The notes under the pieces were generated by a model. The model did no database searches. It was not told the DNA's origin and saw only the letters and a program-made list of their open reading frames with translations. Below, piece after piece: positions 39,009-47,786 of a stretch of DNA of 64,000 bases. Positions within the stretch are counted from its first letter, which is position 1. Every line of letters begins with the position of its first letter. The position numbers and the translations under genes were made by a program. The DNA comes from an uncultured Prevotellaceae bacterium. Its GTDB lineage: Bacteria > Bacteroidota > Bacteroidia > Bacteroidales > Bacteroidaceae. The stretch lies in NCBI GenBank assembly GCA_900318115.1, contig ONJJ01000008.1:23698-87697 (forward strand), given 5' to 3'.

Positions 39009-40490
39009 ATGGCAGACCTCACAAGAAGAGATTTCCTCAAGCGCGGCTCCGCTGCGCTGGCGGGCATGATTGTTGCCCCCACCATCGTTCCCAGTAGCGT
39101 ACTGGGAGCCAAAGTTGGCAAGAAAGCCCCAAGCGACAAGTTGAACATCCTCGGCGTAGGCGTCGGCGGACGCGGTGCCGCAGATATCGCTGAGATGGCA
39201 AAGACAGAGAACATCGTAGGACTCTGCGATTGCGACTGGAAGTATGCAAAACCCGTCCTGGATCGCTACCCCGATGCGAAGAAATACAACGACTACCGCA
39301 AGATGTACGACGAAATGCTGAAGTCGGCCGACGCCGTCATGGTGGCCACCGCCGACCACACTCACGCCATCATCGCTGCCGATGCCATCCAGGCCGGCAA
39401 GCACGTCTATGTCGAGAAACCTATGACCCTGTATGCCTACGAGAGCCGCCTGCTCACCCGGCTGGCTGCGAAGTACAAAGTGGCTACCCAGCAGGGAAAC
39501 CAAGGCGCATCCAGCGCCGGCACCCGCAAGGCCATCAACTGGCTGTGGAACGGCGAAATTGGTGAAGTGACCCGCATCGAAGCTTTCACCAACCGTCCTA
39601 TCTGGCCGCAGGGTATGCCCACTCCCACTGAGATTCAGACCCCGCCCAGCACCATGAACTGGGAAGCCTTCATCGGACCCGCAAAGATGCGCCCCTACAA
39701 CGAAGCCTACACCCCCTGGAACTTCCGCGGATGGTGGCCCTTCGGCTCCGGCGCACTGGGTGACATGGCCAACCACATCCTTGCCGTGGCCTTCACGGGC
39801 CTGAAGCTGGGGTCCCCCACTGCCATCCTCGGCAGCTCCACGATGCTGATGCCCGATTCCTGCCCCAGCGCTCAGAAGGTCACCTACCGCTTCCCCGCCC
39901 GCGACAACCTGCCCAAGCTGGGTCTGCCCGCCTGCGAACTTACGTGGTACGACGGTGGCCTGCGCCCGAATATCCCGTTCGACATGCCCGAAGGCAAGCA
40001 CTTCGACGGCAACGGAGTCTGCATCTTCTATGGCACGAAGGACATCATGGTCGTCGGAACTTATGGCTACGATCCGTTCCTCGTCAGCGGCCGTGACCCC
40101 AAGGTGCCCGAACTCTGCCGCGTCGTCAAGAACGACAACCACCAGCAAGACTGGATCCGTGCCTGCAAGGAGAGTGCCGACAGCCGCGTGCCTGCCGCTT
40201 CCGACTTTGCCGTCAGCGGACCGCTGAACGAGAATATCGTAATGGGAGTCGCTGCCGTGCGCCTGCAGGAGCTCGACCAGTGGCTGAAGTGGGACGGCGA
40301 AAGCATGCAGTTCACAAACATCGCTCCCGATGCCAAGCTGCACGTCTCCAACGCCATCGAGTTCTCCATCCACGACGGTCATCCTTCCTTCACCTCTGCC
40401 GACAAGGTCGAGATCAACGCAGCCGAGTATGCCGCACGCCTCATCAAGCCCGTTTACGAGAACGGCTACGTGCTGCCCGAACTGCCTTAA
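39009..40490 (+). CDS. Tat-exported Gfo/Idh/MocA oxidoreductase
   Basis: 493 residues. The twin-arginine signal LTRRDFLKRGSAALAGMIVA means export of a folded, cofactor-loaded protein. Rossmann motif LNILGVGVGGRGAADIAEMA, EKP motif HVYVEKPMTLYAYES, and the large C-terminal domain seen in bacteroidal members (WPFGSGALGDMANHILAVAF). Exported Gfo/Idh proteins of this type carry tightly bound NAD(H). Some act as glycoside hydrolases by transient oxidation (GH109-like), others as glycoside 3-dehydrogenases. Next to DUF1080 genes the latter is favoured. It lies 35 bases after the cytoplasmic homologue. Confidence 0.9.
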   Translation: MADLTRRDFLKRGSAALAGMIVAPTIVPSSVLGAKVGKKAPSDKLNILGVGVGGRGAADIAEMAKTENIVGLCDCDWKYAKPVLDRYPDAKKYNDYRKMYDEMLKSADAVMVATADHTHAIIAADAIQAGKHVYVEKPMTLYAYESRLLTRLAAKYKVATQQGNQGASSAGTRKAINWLWNGEIGEVTRIEAFTNRPIWPQGMPTPTEIQTPPSTMNWEAFIGPAKMRPYNEAYTPWNFRGWWPFGSGALGDMANHILAVAFTGLKLGSPTAILGSSTMLMPDSCPSAQKVTYRFPARDNLPKLGLPACELTWYDGGLRPNIPFDMPEGKHFDGNGVCIFYGTKDIMVVGTYGYDPFLVSGRDPKVPELCRVVKNDNHQQDWIRACKESADSRVPAASDFAVSGPLNENIVMGVAAVRLQELDQWLKWDGESMQFTNIAPDAKLHVSNAIEFSIHDGHPSFTSADKVEINAAEYAARLIKPVYENGYVLPELP

Positions 40491-40501
40491 TCTTCTCTCA
40501 C

Positions 40502-40615
40502 AACGAATTAGACGAATGCAACGGATGTGCGGTAACGCCCCATTCCGTATTCGTCTAATTCGTTGGCAACAGAGAATCTGCAAACAGAAATTCTTTTAAT
40601 CAGCCTAATTCGTTG
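40502..40615. repeat. Inverted repeat between the oxidoreductase and DUF1080 genes
   Basis: AACGAATTAGACGAAT (40502-40517) is exactly inverted at 40549-40564 around a 31-base loop, and a third half-copy CTAATTCGTTG lies at 40605-40615. The hairpin could cut down read-through into the DUF1080 genes; alternative pairing with the third copy is possible. Confidence 0.75.
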
Positions 40616-40631
40616 TAAAAAAGACAACATC

Positions 40632-41450
40632 ATGAAAAAAATATTGTTAGTGTGCAGTTTCCTGGCTCTGGCCGCAGCGCCTGCCGTGGCGCAGAAGGGC
40701 CCGAAGACTGTCACCATCGTCTGTTCTCAGGGTCTGCTGGGTCCTGAACTGTGGGATCGCCACGAACTGCCTGTTGACAAGAAAGGCTTCTTTCCCATTT
40801 TTGATGGCAAGACCTTTGCCGGATGGCGCGGCTACGGCAAGAACTACATCCCCAACAAATGGAAGATCGAGGACGGCTGCATCCACCTCGACAGCAAGGC
40901 CAAGGGCGAGGGCGGCGACATCATCTTCGCCCACAGGTTCGGTCCCGACTTTGAGTTCGAAATGGAGTGGAAAATCGCCGAGGGCGGTAATTCCGGCATC
41001 TTCTATCTCGCCCAGGAAACCATCAATCCCGACGGCACAGGACTGGAACCGATCTACATTTCCTGCCCGGAATGTCAGGTGCTGGACAACGAACGCCACC
41101 CCGACGCCAAGCTCGGCAAGGACAACAACCGCCAGGCTGGCTCCCTCTACGACATGATTCCCGCCAAGCCCCAGAACGCCAAGCCCGCAGGACAATGGAA
41201 TAAGGTACGTGTGCGCGTGCAAGGCGGCACCGTCACCCACTTCCAGAACGACGTGCAGGTGCTGCAGTACAAGCTCTGGACCCCCGAGTGGACACGCCTG
41301 CTGCAGGAGAGCAAGTTCAGCGAGAAGGCCTGGCCTGCTGCCTTCCGCCTCCTCAACAACTGCGGAGGCCCTGAGCACAAGGGATTTATCGGTATGCAGG
41401 ACCACGGCGACGACGTCTGGTACAGGAATATTAAAGTCAAGGAATTGTAA
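40632..41450 (+). CDS. DUF1080 protein (3-keto-glycoside hydrolase/lyase-like), secreted
   Basis: 272 residues with signal peptide MKKILLVCSFLALAAAPAVA. Start at 40632; the in-frame ATG at 40563 lies within the hairpin region. One DUF1080 concanavalin-like beta-sandwich: FFPIFDGKTFAGWRGYGKNY, WKIAEGGNSGIFYLAQE and WYRNIKVKEL are the hallmark segments. Recent work on such proteins shows cleavage or hydration of 3-keto-glycosides produced by a 3-dehydrogenase. The following gene is a paralogue 2 bases away. Periplasmic. Confidence 0.88.
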   Translation: MKKILLVCSFLALAAAPAVAQKGPKTVTIVCSQGLLGPELWDRHELPVDKKGFFPIFDGKTFAGWRGYGKNYIPNKWKIEDGCIHLDSKAKGEGGDIIFAHRFGPDFEFEMEWKIAEGGNSGIFYLAQETINPDGTGLEPIYISCPECQVLDNERHPDAKLGKDNNRQAGSLYDMIPAKPQNAKPAGQWNKVRVRVQGGTVTHFQNDVQVLQYKLWTPEWTRLLQESKFSEKAWPAAFRLLNNCGGPEHKGFIGMQDHGDDVWYRNIKVKEL

Positions 41451-41452
41451 TT

Positions 41453-42319
41453 ATGAAAAAAGGTATATTATTCTTCATCCTGGGCGCAGTGGTCGGCTTT
41501 GGAGCTAAATGGCTCATGGATGATTGCTGCACCAAGTCCTGCGAGGCTCCCGAAGCCGCAGCCGGCGACAGCCCCGTGGCCCTCGTGGCCGACGGACCAA
41601 ACATTGATATTGCAGCCCTCCCGGTTGACGAGGAAGGCTTCATCGTGCTCTTCGACGGCCAGACGCTCAATGGCTGGCGAGGCTATGGTATGGAGGTGCC
41701 TCCCACCAGCTGGGAAGTCAGCGACGGCGCCATTCACCTGAAAGGCTCCGGCACCGGCGAGGCGCAGGTGGAAGGCGGCGGCGACCTCATCTTTGCCCAC
41801 AAGTTCCAGAACTTTGAACTCCAGCTGGAGTATAAGATCTCCGAAGGCGGCAACAGCGGCATCTTCTATCTCGCTCAGGAGGTCAAGGATGCCGAGGGCA
41901 AGGAATACCTGCCTATCTGGCAGTCCTGCTCCGAGTACCAGGTGCTGGACAACGCCAGGCACCCCGATGCACAGCTCGGCGTGGACGGCAACCGCCAGGC
42001 TGCCTCGCTCTACGACATGATTCCCGCCAAGCCCCAGAACGCCAACCCCGCAGGCGAGTGGAACCAGGCCAAGATCATGGTTTACAAGGGCACCGTCGTC
42101 CATGGTCAGAACGGCACAAATGTGCTTGAATATCACCTCTGGACTCCGAAGTGGACCCAGATGCTCCAGGACAGCAAGTTTGCCCAGGGCGGCGACTTCC
42201 CCTACGCCTTCAACCTCCTGAATAATATGGGCGGTGAGAACCACCAGGGCTACATCGGCCTTCAGGACCACGGCGACGACGTCTGGTACCGCAACATCCG
42301 AATCAAATTGATGGACTGA
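41453..42319 (+). CDS. DUF1080 paralogue with N-terminal membrane anchor
   Basis: 288 residues, about half identical by eye to the preceding gene's product in the core (WKIAEGGNSG vs YKISEGGNSG; QDHGDDVWYRNI in both). Instead of a cleavable signal it starts MKKGILFFILGAVVGFGAKW followed by a Cys-containing acidic stretch (LMDDCCTKSCEAPEAAAGD). This suggests an uncleaved inner-membrane anchor facing the periplasm. The two paralogues may divide the elimination and hydration steps or differ in anomer. Overlaps nothing; 1 base before the isomerase-like gene. Confidence 0.86.
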   Translation: MKKGILFFILGAVVGFGAKWLMDDCCTKSCEAPEAAAGDSPVALVADGPNIDIAALPVDEEGFIVLFDGQTLNGWRGYGMEVPPTSWEVSDGAIHLKGSGTGEAQVEGGGDLIFAHKFQNFELQLEYKISEGGNSGIFYLAQEVKDAEGKEYLPIWQSCSEYQVLDNARHPDAQLGVDGNRQAASLYDMIPAKPQNANPAGEWNQAKIMVYKGTVVHGQNGTNVLEYHLWTPKWTQMLQDSKFAQGGDFPYAFNLLNNMGGENHQGYIGLQDHGDDVWYRNIRIKLMD

Positions 42320-42320
42320 C

Positions 42321-43208
42321 ATGAAGAACGTCATGATAATGCTGGCAGCGCTGCTTCTTGCGCTGCCAGTTTCGGCCAAATCCAAAAAGGAGATGGCCCT
42401 GCAGCTCTACAGCATCCGGGAGGTCATCGGCTCGCCCGAGAACTACGCCAAGAATCATGTGGAGGTGTTCCGGAAGCTCGCCGCGTGGGGCTACACCGCC
42501 GTGGAGGCTGCCAGCTATGATCAGGGCAAGGGCACGTTCTATGGTGTCTCGCCCCAGCAGTTCAAGGCAGACTGCGAGGCTGCCGGACTGGAATGCCTCA
42601 GCAGCCACGCCACCCACGGACTCTCTGACGAAGAACTCAAGAACCATGATTTCACCGAGGCCCTGAAGTGGTGGGACAAGGCCATTGCCGACCACAAGGC
42701 TGCCGGAATGAGCTACATCGTCACGCCGGGATGGGGAGTGCCCAAGACGCTGAAGGAAGCACAGACACTCTGCGACTACGCCAACGCCATTGGCCGCAAG
42801 TGCGCTGCAGCGGGCCTGAAGTACGGCTACCACACTCATTCCCACGAGTTCCAGAAGGTAGAGAACGTGCGATGGATTGACTACATGATGGAGCACACAG
42901 ACCCCGCCTACTACTTCTGGCAAATGGATACCTACTGGTGTGTCATGGGCCAGCAGTCGCCCGTGCAGTACTTCAAGAAATACCCCGGCCGCTGCCGTAT
43001 GCTTCACATCAAGGACCTCTATGAACTCGGCCAGAGCGGCATGCTCGGCTTCGACGCCATCTTCAATGCCGCCGACACCGCAGGCCTGGAGTACTACGTG
43101 GTCGAAATGGAAGGCACCGACGGCACCATCGACATCATGGAAGGCGTGCGCCGTTGCGCCGACTTCCTCCTCAAGTCCAAGTTCGTCCGCAAGAGCTATC
43201 GGAAGTGA
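42321..43208 (+). CDS. Exported sugar isomerase/epimerase-like TIM-barrel protein
   Basis: 295 residues; signal peptide MKNVMIMLAALLLALPVSAK. AP-endonuclease-2/xylose-isomerase-like barrel: MALQLYSIREVIG, CLSSHATHG, GLKYGYHTHSHEFQ (metal His), YFWQMDTYWC, MLHIKDLY and YYVVEMEGTDG (metal Glu). In related gene sets such proteins act on 3-keto or 2-hydroxyglucal-type intermediates. Its signal peptide places it in the periplasm with the DUF1080 proteins. Its last 13 bases overlap the 3' end of the converging VanZ gene. Confidence 0.85.
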   Translation: MKNVMIMLAALLLALPVSAKSKKEMALQLYSIREVIGSPENYAKNHVEVFRKLAAWGYTAVEAASYDQGKGTFYGVSPQQFKADCEAAGLECLSSHATHGLSDEELKNHDFTEALKWWDKAIADHKAAGMSYIVTPGWGVPKTLKEAQTLCDYANAIGRKCAAAGLKYGYHTHSHEFQKVENVRWIDYMMEHTDPAYYFWQMDTYWCVMGQQSPVQYFKKYPGRCRMLHIKDLYELGQSGMLGFDAIFNAADTAGLEYYVVEMEGTDGTIDIMEGVRRCADFLLKSKFVRKSYRK

Positions 43209-43582
43209 CCCTTCCGAAGCGCAGGAAGAATAAACAACAAGGCACCAGCTACTGCTCCGATGCTGTCGGCTAAGAAGTCAAGCCATTCGCCGGAGCGGTA
43301 GGTGGTGCCGTATTTTTGCACCAGCTCCAGCACACCGCCCAATAGGGCAGGGTAAAGGCATCCCCAGAGAAATAAACCCAGTGCCGTGGGCCGGGGACGA
43401 TGGTTCCGCCAGTACTCAAAGCAGACGACCACCGACACGCACAGGTACATCACCATGTGCGTCCACTTATCCGCCAACGGAACGTCCTTTGCAAATTCAG
43501 GCGCCCCGATAGGAAGGGTGGACAGCGCAACCACCGCCACGGTCAAAAGAAGGCTCAGAGGATAATTTTTGATATAATTCAT
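43196..43582 (-). CDS. VanZ-like membrane protein
   Basis: 128 residues, about four TM helices: YPLSLLLTVAVVALSTLPIG, MVMYLCVSVVVCFEYWRN, LGLFLWGCLYPALLGGVLEL and SIGAVAGALLFILPAL. The family motif KWTHMVMYL and the acidic LVQKYG...GEWLDFLADSIG segment are present. VanZ-like proteins are linked to teicoplanin resistance in enterococci, but the broad family has no agreed function. The start is 43582 (MNYIKNYPLS) because the -7 box at 43616-43623 overlaps an upstream in-frame ATG at 43618. Confidence 0.85.
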   Translation of the reverse strand: MNYIKNYPLSLLLTVAVVALSTLPIGAPEFAKDVPLADKWTHMVMYLCVSVVVCFEYWRNHRPRPTALGLFLWGCLYPALLGGVLELVQKYGTTYRSGEWLDFLADSIGAVAGALLFILPALRKGHFR

Positions 43583-43615
43583 AAGTAAGAGCAGCAGTTT
43601 GTTTGAATTTTGTTG

Positions 43616-43644
43616 CAAAAGTACAATTATTATTCGTAATTTTG
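43616..43644. promoter_or_regulatory. Closely packed divergent promoters for vanZ and SNF transporter 1
   Basis: Minus strand TACTTTTG (complement 43616-43623) and plus strand TAATTTTG (43637-43644) are only 13 bases apart. The plus promoter would start RNA within about 4 bases of the ATG at 43654, a nearly leaderless message. The two cannot easily be occupied at once. Confidence 0.6.
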
Positions 43645-43653
43645 CGGCGGATT

Positions 43654-45018
43654 ATGGAAAAAAGAGCAAACTTCGGCAGCAAATTAGGCATTATTCTCGC
43701 TTCGGCAGGTTCTGCTGTAGGATTGGGCAACGTCTGGCGCTTCCCCACGGAGGTCGGCGAGAACGGTGGCGCGGCCTTCATTCTCATCTATATTCTGTGC
43801 GTCATTCTGCTGGGAGTACCTCTGATGGTGTCGGAATTTGTCATCGGCCGCCACACGCACAAGAACACCGCCGATGCCTACCAGCAGCTGGCGCCCCACT
43901 CGCCCTGGGTCTTTCAGGGATATCTGGGCGTCTTCACTTCGTGGTTCATTCTCTGCTACTATTCCGTGGTTGCCGGCTGGACGTTGAAGTACTTGTTCTC
44001 TGCCCTCGCAGGTCAGGTCGGTACGATAGAGGACAGCGCGGCCTACTTCACCGAGTTCACCGCCTCGCCGTGGCTGCCTCTGCTGTGCATGGTTGCGGTG
44101 ATGCTGATGTGTCACTGGGTCATCGCTCGCGGCGTGCAGGCTGGCATTGAGAAGTACAGCAAGCTGATGATGCCCCTCCTGCTGCTCATCATTACTGTGC
44201 TCGTCGTCTGTTCTTTTTCCATGCCCGGCAGCGACGAAGGTCTTCGGTTCCTCTTCAAACCTGATTTTTCCAAGATCGACTCTTCCGTGGTGCTCTCCGC
44301 CATGGGGCAGGCGTTCTTCTCACTCTCCATTGCGATGGGGTGCCTCTGCACCTACGCCAGCTATTTCCGCGACGATGCCAAGCTGGTGAGGACCGCAGGC
44401 AGCGTGGCCGTCATCGACACCACCGTGGCTATCATGAGTGGGTTCATCATCTTCCCCGCCGTGTTCTCCGTGGCGGAGGTCGCTCCGGATGCAGGCCCGG
44501 GCCTCGTCTTCATCACCCTGCCCAACGTGTTCCAGATAGCCTTTGGCCACGTGCCCTTCATCGGATGGCTCTTTGCTGTGATGTTCTACCTCCTGTTGTT
44601 GTTGGCGGCACTGACGAGCATGATGTCCATCCACGAACCCACCACCGCCTTCCTGCTCGAGCACTTCCACCTCCACCGCAGCACCGCCACGTGGATGGTC
44701 ACTCTCTCCTGCATCCTCATCGGCGTGCTCTGCTGCCTCAGCTTTGGTCCGCTGGCGGATGTGAAGTTCCTCTTCGGGATGACGTTCTTCGACTTCTTCG
44801 ACTTCGTCTCGGCCAAGATTTTCCTGCCCCTGGGCGGCATCATCATCTCGCTCTTCGTGGGGTGGAAACTCGACCGCCAACTGGTTTATGACGAGGTGAC
44901 AAATCGCGGCACCGTCCGCTTCCTGGCCTTCCCCGTTTATCGTTTCATTCTCCGCTGGCTGGCCCCCATCGCCATCGGCCTCATCTTCCTGAATGAGCTG
45001 GGAGTTCTAAAAGTATGA
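43654..45018 (+). CDS. Sodium-dependent SNF-family transporter 1
   Basis: 454 residues and about 12 TM helices of the LeuT-fold neurotransmitter:sodium symporter family, probably importing an amino acid with Na+. The signature LGIILASAGSAVGLGNVWRFPTEVGENGG forms TM1 with the unwound Na+/substrate site. Further landmarks are SALMGQAFFSL-type helix 6 (VVLSAMGQAFFSLSIAMGCL) and AALTSMMSIHEP (TM8). The start is at 43654, not the upstream in-frame ATG at 43603, because of the promoter. First of probably seven genes running to 57938. Confidence 0.92.
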   Translation: MEKRANFGSKLGIILASAGSAVGLGNVWRFPTEVGENGGAAFILIYILCVILLGVPLMVSEFVIGRHTHKNTADAYQQLAPHSPWVFQGYLGVFTSWFILCYYSVVAGWTLKYLFSALAGQVGTIEDSAAYFTEFTASPWLPLLCMVAVMLMCHWVIARGVQAGIEKYSKLMMPLLLLIITVLVVCSFSMPGSDEGLRFLFKPDFSKIDSSVVLSAMGQAFFSLSIAMGCLCTYASYFRDDAKLVRTAGSVAVIDTTVAIMSGFIIFPAVFSVAEVAPDAGPGLVFITLPNVFQIAFGHVPFIGWLFAVMFYLLLLLAALTSMMSIHEPTTAFLLEHFHLHRSTATWMVTLSCILIGVLCCLSFGPLADVKFLFGMTFFDFFDFVSAKIFLPLGGIIISLFVGWKLDRQLVYDEVTNRGTVRFLAFPVYRFILRWLAPIAIGLIFLNELGVLKV

Positions 45019-45042
45019 GTGGAGTAATTACCCGAGTGTCCT

Positions 45043-46467
45043 ATGAATAATGATCCGAATACAAAGGTTTCTGCTCCCACCCTGCCAAGGGAGGGGCGAG
45101 GCGGACAGTCCGCCCGAGGCAACTTCGCCACCCGACTGGGTATCGTCTTGGCCACCGCTGGTTCCGCCGTAGGGTTGGGTAACATCTGGCGTTTCCCCGT
45201 CGAGACGGGTGAGCACGGCGGCGCAGCCTTCATTCTCATCTATCTCCTCTGTGTCATCTTCCTCGGAGTGCCGATGATGACCGCCGAGTTCATCATTGGG
45301 CGTCGCGCACACACAGATATCGCTTCGGCCTATCAGCAGTTGGCACCCCGCCAGCCTTGGTTCTTGACCGGATATGCCGGAATGCTGTGTGTGACGCTCA
45401 TCCTTTCTTACTACTCGGTAGTAGCCGGATGGGTGCTTAAATATGCCGTGGATGCCGCGTCCGGAAGTCTTGCCGGCGTCAGTGACACCGCTTCCTACTT
45501 CACCGCCTTCAGCACCTCCACGTGGTCGCCTCTGCTCTTCGCCCTCGCTTTCTTGTTGCTGACCCACGTCATCATCGTTCGCGGAGTGCAGAATGGCATC
45601 GAGCGTTTCTCCAAACTGCTGATGCCTATACTCCTCCTCATCATGCTCCTGCTGGCAGTTGGTTCCATGACGATGCCCGGCGCTGCTGCCGGTGTGGAGT
45701 TCTTGCTGAAGCCCGATTTCTCAAAGATCGATTCCTCCGTCGTACTCTCGGCGCTCGGCCAGGCGTTCTTTTCGCTTTCGATAGCCATCGGCTGTCTGAG
45801 CACCTACGCCAGCTACTTCAAACCCGACGTGCCGTTGATGAAGACCGCAGCCAACGTCGTAGGCATCGACACCGCCGTGGCCATTCTCTCCGGTTTCATC
45901 ATCTTTCCTGCCGTCTTCTCCGTCCAGGACGTCTCGCCCGATGCCGGCCCCGGCCTCGTCTTCGTCACGTTGCCCCAGATCTTCAACTCCCTCTTCAGCG
46001 GTATCCCTGCGCTCGGCTACGTCTTCTCGCTGTTGTTCTACATCCTGCTGGTGCTGGCCGCCCTGACGAGCACCATCTCCATGCACGAGGAGGTCACCGC
46101 TTTCTTCGTCGATCGCTACAGCACCAGCCGCCGTCGTGCTGCTACCTATATGACCCTGACCACCATCGTGCTGGCTGCGTTGTGCTCGCTCAGCTTCGGT
46201 CCCTTGTCGGACTTCCGCCCCTTCTTCGGCCGTGGCTTCTTCGATGCGTTCAACGATGTCACCGCCCTGTGGATCATGCCTCTCAGCGGCATTGTCCTCA
46301 GCATCTTCGTCGGGTGGCGTCTGCCCAAGTCGCTCGTCATCGAGGAACTGACAAACCACCACACGCTGCGCTATCCCGACTGGCTCTTCCACGGTTTCTT
46401 CTTCCTCATCCGATGGGTGGCACCCATCGCCATCAGCTTCATTTTCCTGAATGAATTGTTAAGTTAA
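45043..46467 (+). CDS. Sodium-dependent SNF-family transporter 2, extended N-terminus
   Basis: 474 residues, a paralogue of the preceding gene's product (24 bases upstream) over the entire LeuT fold: LGIVLATAGSAVGLGNIWRF, VVLSALGQAFFSLSIAIGCL, ALTSTISMHEEV. The first 27 residues (MNNDPNTKVSAPTLPREGRG, then GQSARGN) are absent from the first transporter. They are encoded by a palindromic element (about 45075-45114), including the perfect GGCGGAcagTCCGCC. Loss or gain of this tail is the main difference besides sequence drift. Substrate unknown. Confidence 0.91.
   Translation: MNNDPNTKVSAPTLPREGRGGQSARGNFATRLGIVLATAGSAVGLGNIWRFPVETGEHGGAAFILIYLLCVIFLGVPMMTAEFIIGRRAHTDIASAYQQLAPRQPWFLTGYAGMLCVTLILSYYSVVAGWVLKYAVDAASGSLAGVSDTASYFTAFSTSTWSPLLFALAFLLLTHVIIVRGVQNGIERFSKLLMPILLLIMLLLAVGSMTMPGAAAGVEFLLKPDFSKIDSSVVLSALGQAFFSLSIAIGCLSTYASYFKPDVPLMKTAANVVGIDTAVAILSGFIIFPAVFSVQDVSPDAGPGLVFVTLPQIFNSLFSGIPALGYVFSLLFYILLVLAALTSTISMHEEVTAFFVDRYSTSRRRAATYMTLTTIVLAALCSLSFGPLSDFRPFFGRGFFDAFNDVTALWIMPLSGIVLSIFVGWRLPKSLVIEELTNHHTLRYPDWLFHGFFFLIRWVAPIAISFIFLNELLS
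45075..45114. repeat. Palindromic element in the 5' end of SNF transporter 2
   Basis: CCCTgccaAGGG followed by GGCGGAcagTCCGCC (45100-45114), read in frame. Confidence 0.6.
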
Positions 46468-46494
46468 GCCCGCCTTCAGAACCGACTCTAACCT

Positions 46495-47784
46495 ATGACA
46501 CTGGCTCCATTCGCATCACCGCTCTACGTCATGGCCAAACCCGTTGGCAGTCTCTGCAACCTCGCGTGCGACTATTGCTACTACCTCGAGAAGAGCAATC
46601 TCTACGCCGAGGAGGGCAAGGACCGCTATCTCATGACGGACGAGACCCTGGAGAGCTACATCCGGCAGTACATCCAGGCCCAGTCGCAGCCCCAGGTGCT
46701 CTTCACCTGGCATGGCGGCGAACCGCTGATGCGGCCGCTCAGCTTCTACCAGCGCGCCTTGGCCCTCCAGCGCCAATATGCCGACGGCCGCATCATCGAC
46801 AACTGTCTGCAGACCAATGGCACATTGCTGACCGATGAGTGGTGCCAGTTCTTCCGAGAGAACAATTGGCTCATAGGTATCTCCATCGACGGCCCCCAGG
46901 AGTTCCACGACGAGTACCGCAGGGCACGAGGCGGGCAACCCTCGTTCCAGAAGGTCATGCGAGGCATCTCACTTCTGGAGAAACACGGAGTGGAATGGAA
47001 TGCCATGGGGGTGGTCAATGATTTCAATGCGGACTATCCGCTTGACGTCTATCATTTCTACAAGGAGATTGGTGCCCGCTACATTCAGTTCGCACCTATC
47101 GTCGAGCGACTCCAGCGCCACGCCGACGGCCGTCATCTGACAGCCCCGCCTTCCGCCTCTGCGATCGAGTCTGCTCGCTCCAAACCTGGAGGACTCTCAA
47201 CTCCCACCTCCGAAACAGCTCCCTTCTCGGTCACTCCCGAGCAGTATGCTCATTTCATCTGCACGATGTTCGATGAGTGGGTGCGGCACGACGTCGGCGA
47301 AGTATTTGTCCAGCTCTTCGATGCCACGCTGGCCCGCTGGATGGGCGAGCAGCCTGGAGTCTGCTACATGGCTGAGTCCTGCGGCCACGCTGCCGTCATG
47401 GAGCACAATGGCGACATCTATTCCTGTGACCACTTCGTCTTCCCCGAGTACCGCCTCGGCAACATCCATCACGACAGCATCACCGCCATGATGTACAGCG
47501 ACCGTCAGCGCGACTTCGGGCGTGCCAAGATGGCGCAGCTGCCTGCTCAGTGCCGCACCTGTCCCTGGCTCTTTGCCTGCAACGGCGGATGTCCCAAGGA
47601 TCGCTTCCTGACCACCGCCGATGGTGAACCGCACCTGAATTACCTCTGCTCGGCCTATCGCAGCTTCTTCGATCATGTGGCCCCTTACATGGATTTCATG
47701 AAGAATGAACTCCTGCACCAGCGCCCGCCGGCCAATATCATGACCCAGTTCCCCGAAACCTCAACCCCCTCAATAAACCTCTGA
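46495..47784 (+). CDS. Anaerobic sulfatase-maturating radical SAM enzyme
   Basis: 429 residues. The radical SAM cluster motif is C21-x3-C25-x2-C28 in SLCNLACDYCYYLEK. The SPASM-type auxiliary clusters are in CYMAESCGHAAVMEHNGDIY-SCDHF and CRTCPWLFACNGGCPKDRF. This is the anSME pattern: it converts an active-site Cys or Ser of sulfatases to formylglycine. No sulfatase lies in the window, so its client is elsewhere or the enzyme acts on another peptide. A Ser/Thr/Pro stretch (about 210-245, TAPPSASAIESARSKPGGLS) looks like an insertion relative to the family. 27 bases after transporter 2 and 2 bases before GH35. Confidence 0.88.
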   Translation: MTLAPFASPLYVMAKPVGSLCNLACDYCYYLEKSNLYAEEGKDRYLMTDETLESYIRQYIQAQSQPQVLFTWHGGEPLMRPLSFYQRALALQRQYADGRIIDNCLQTNGTLLTDEWCQFFRENNWLIGISIDGPQEFHDEYRRARGGQPSFQKVMRGISLLEKHGVEWNAMGVVNDFNADYPLDVYHFYKEIGARYIQFAPIVERLQRHADGRHLTAPPSASAIESARSKPGGLSTPTSETAPFSVTPEQYAHFICTMFDEWVRHDVGEVFVQLFDATLARWMGEQPGVCYMAESCGHAAVMEHNGDIYSCDHFVFPEYRLGNIHHDSITAMMYSDRQRDFGRAKMAQLPAQCRTCPWLFACNGGCPKDRFLTTADGEPHLNYLCSAYRSFFDHVAPYMDFMKNELLHQRPPANIMTQFPETSTPSINL

Positions 47785-47786
47785 AT

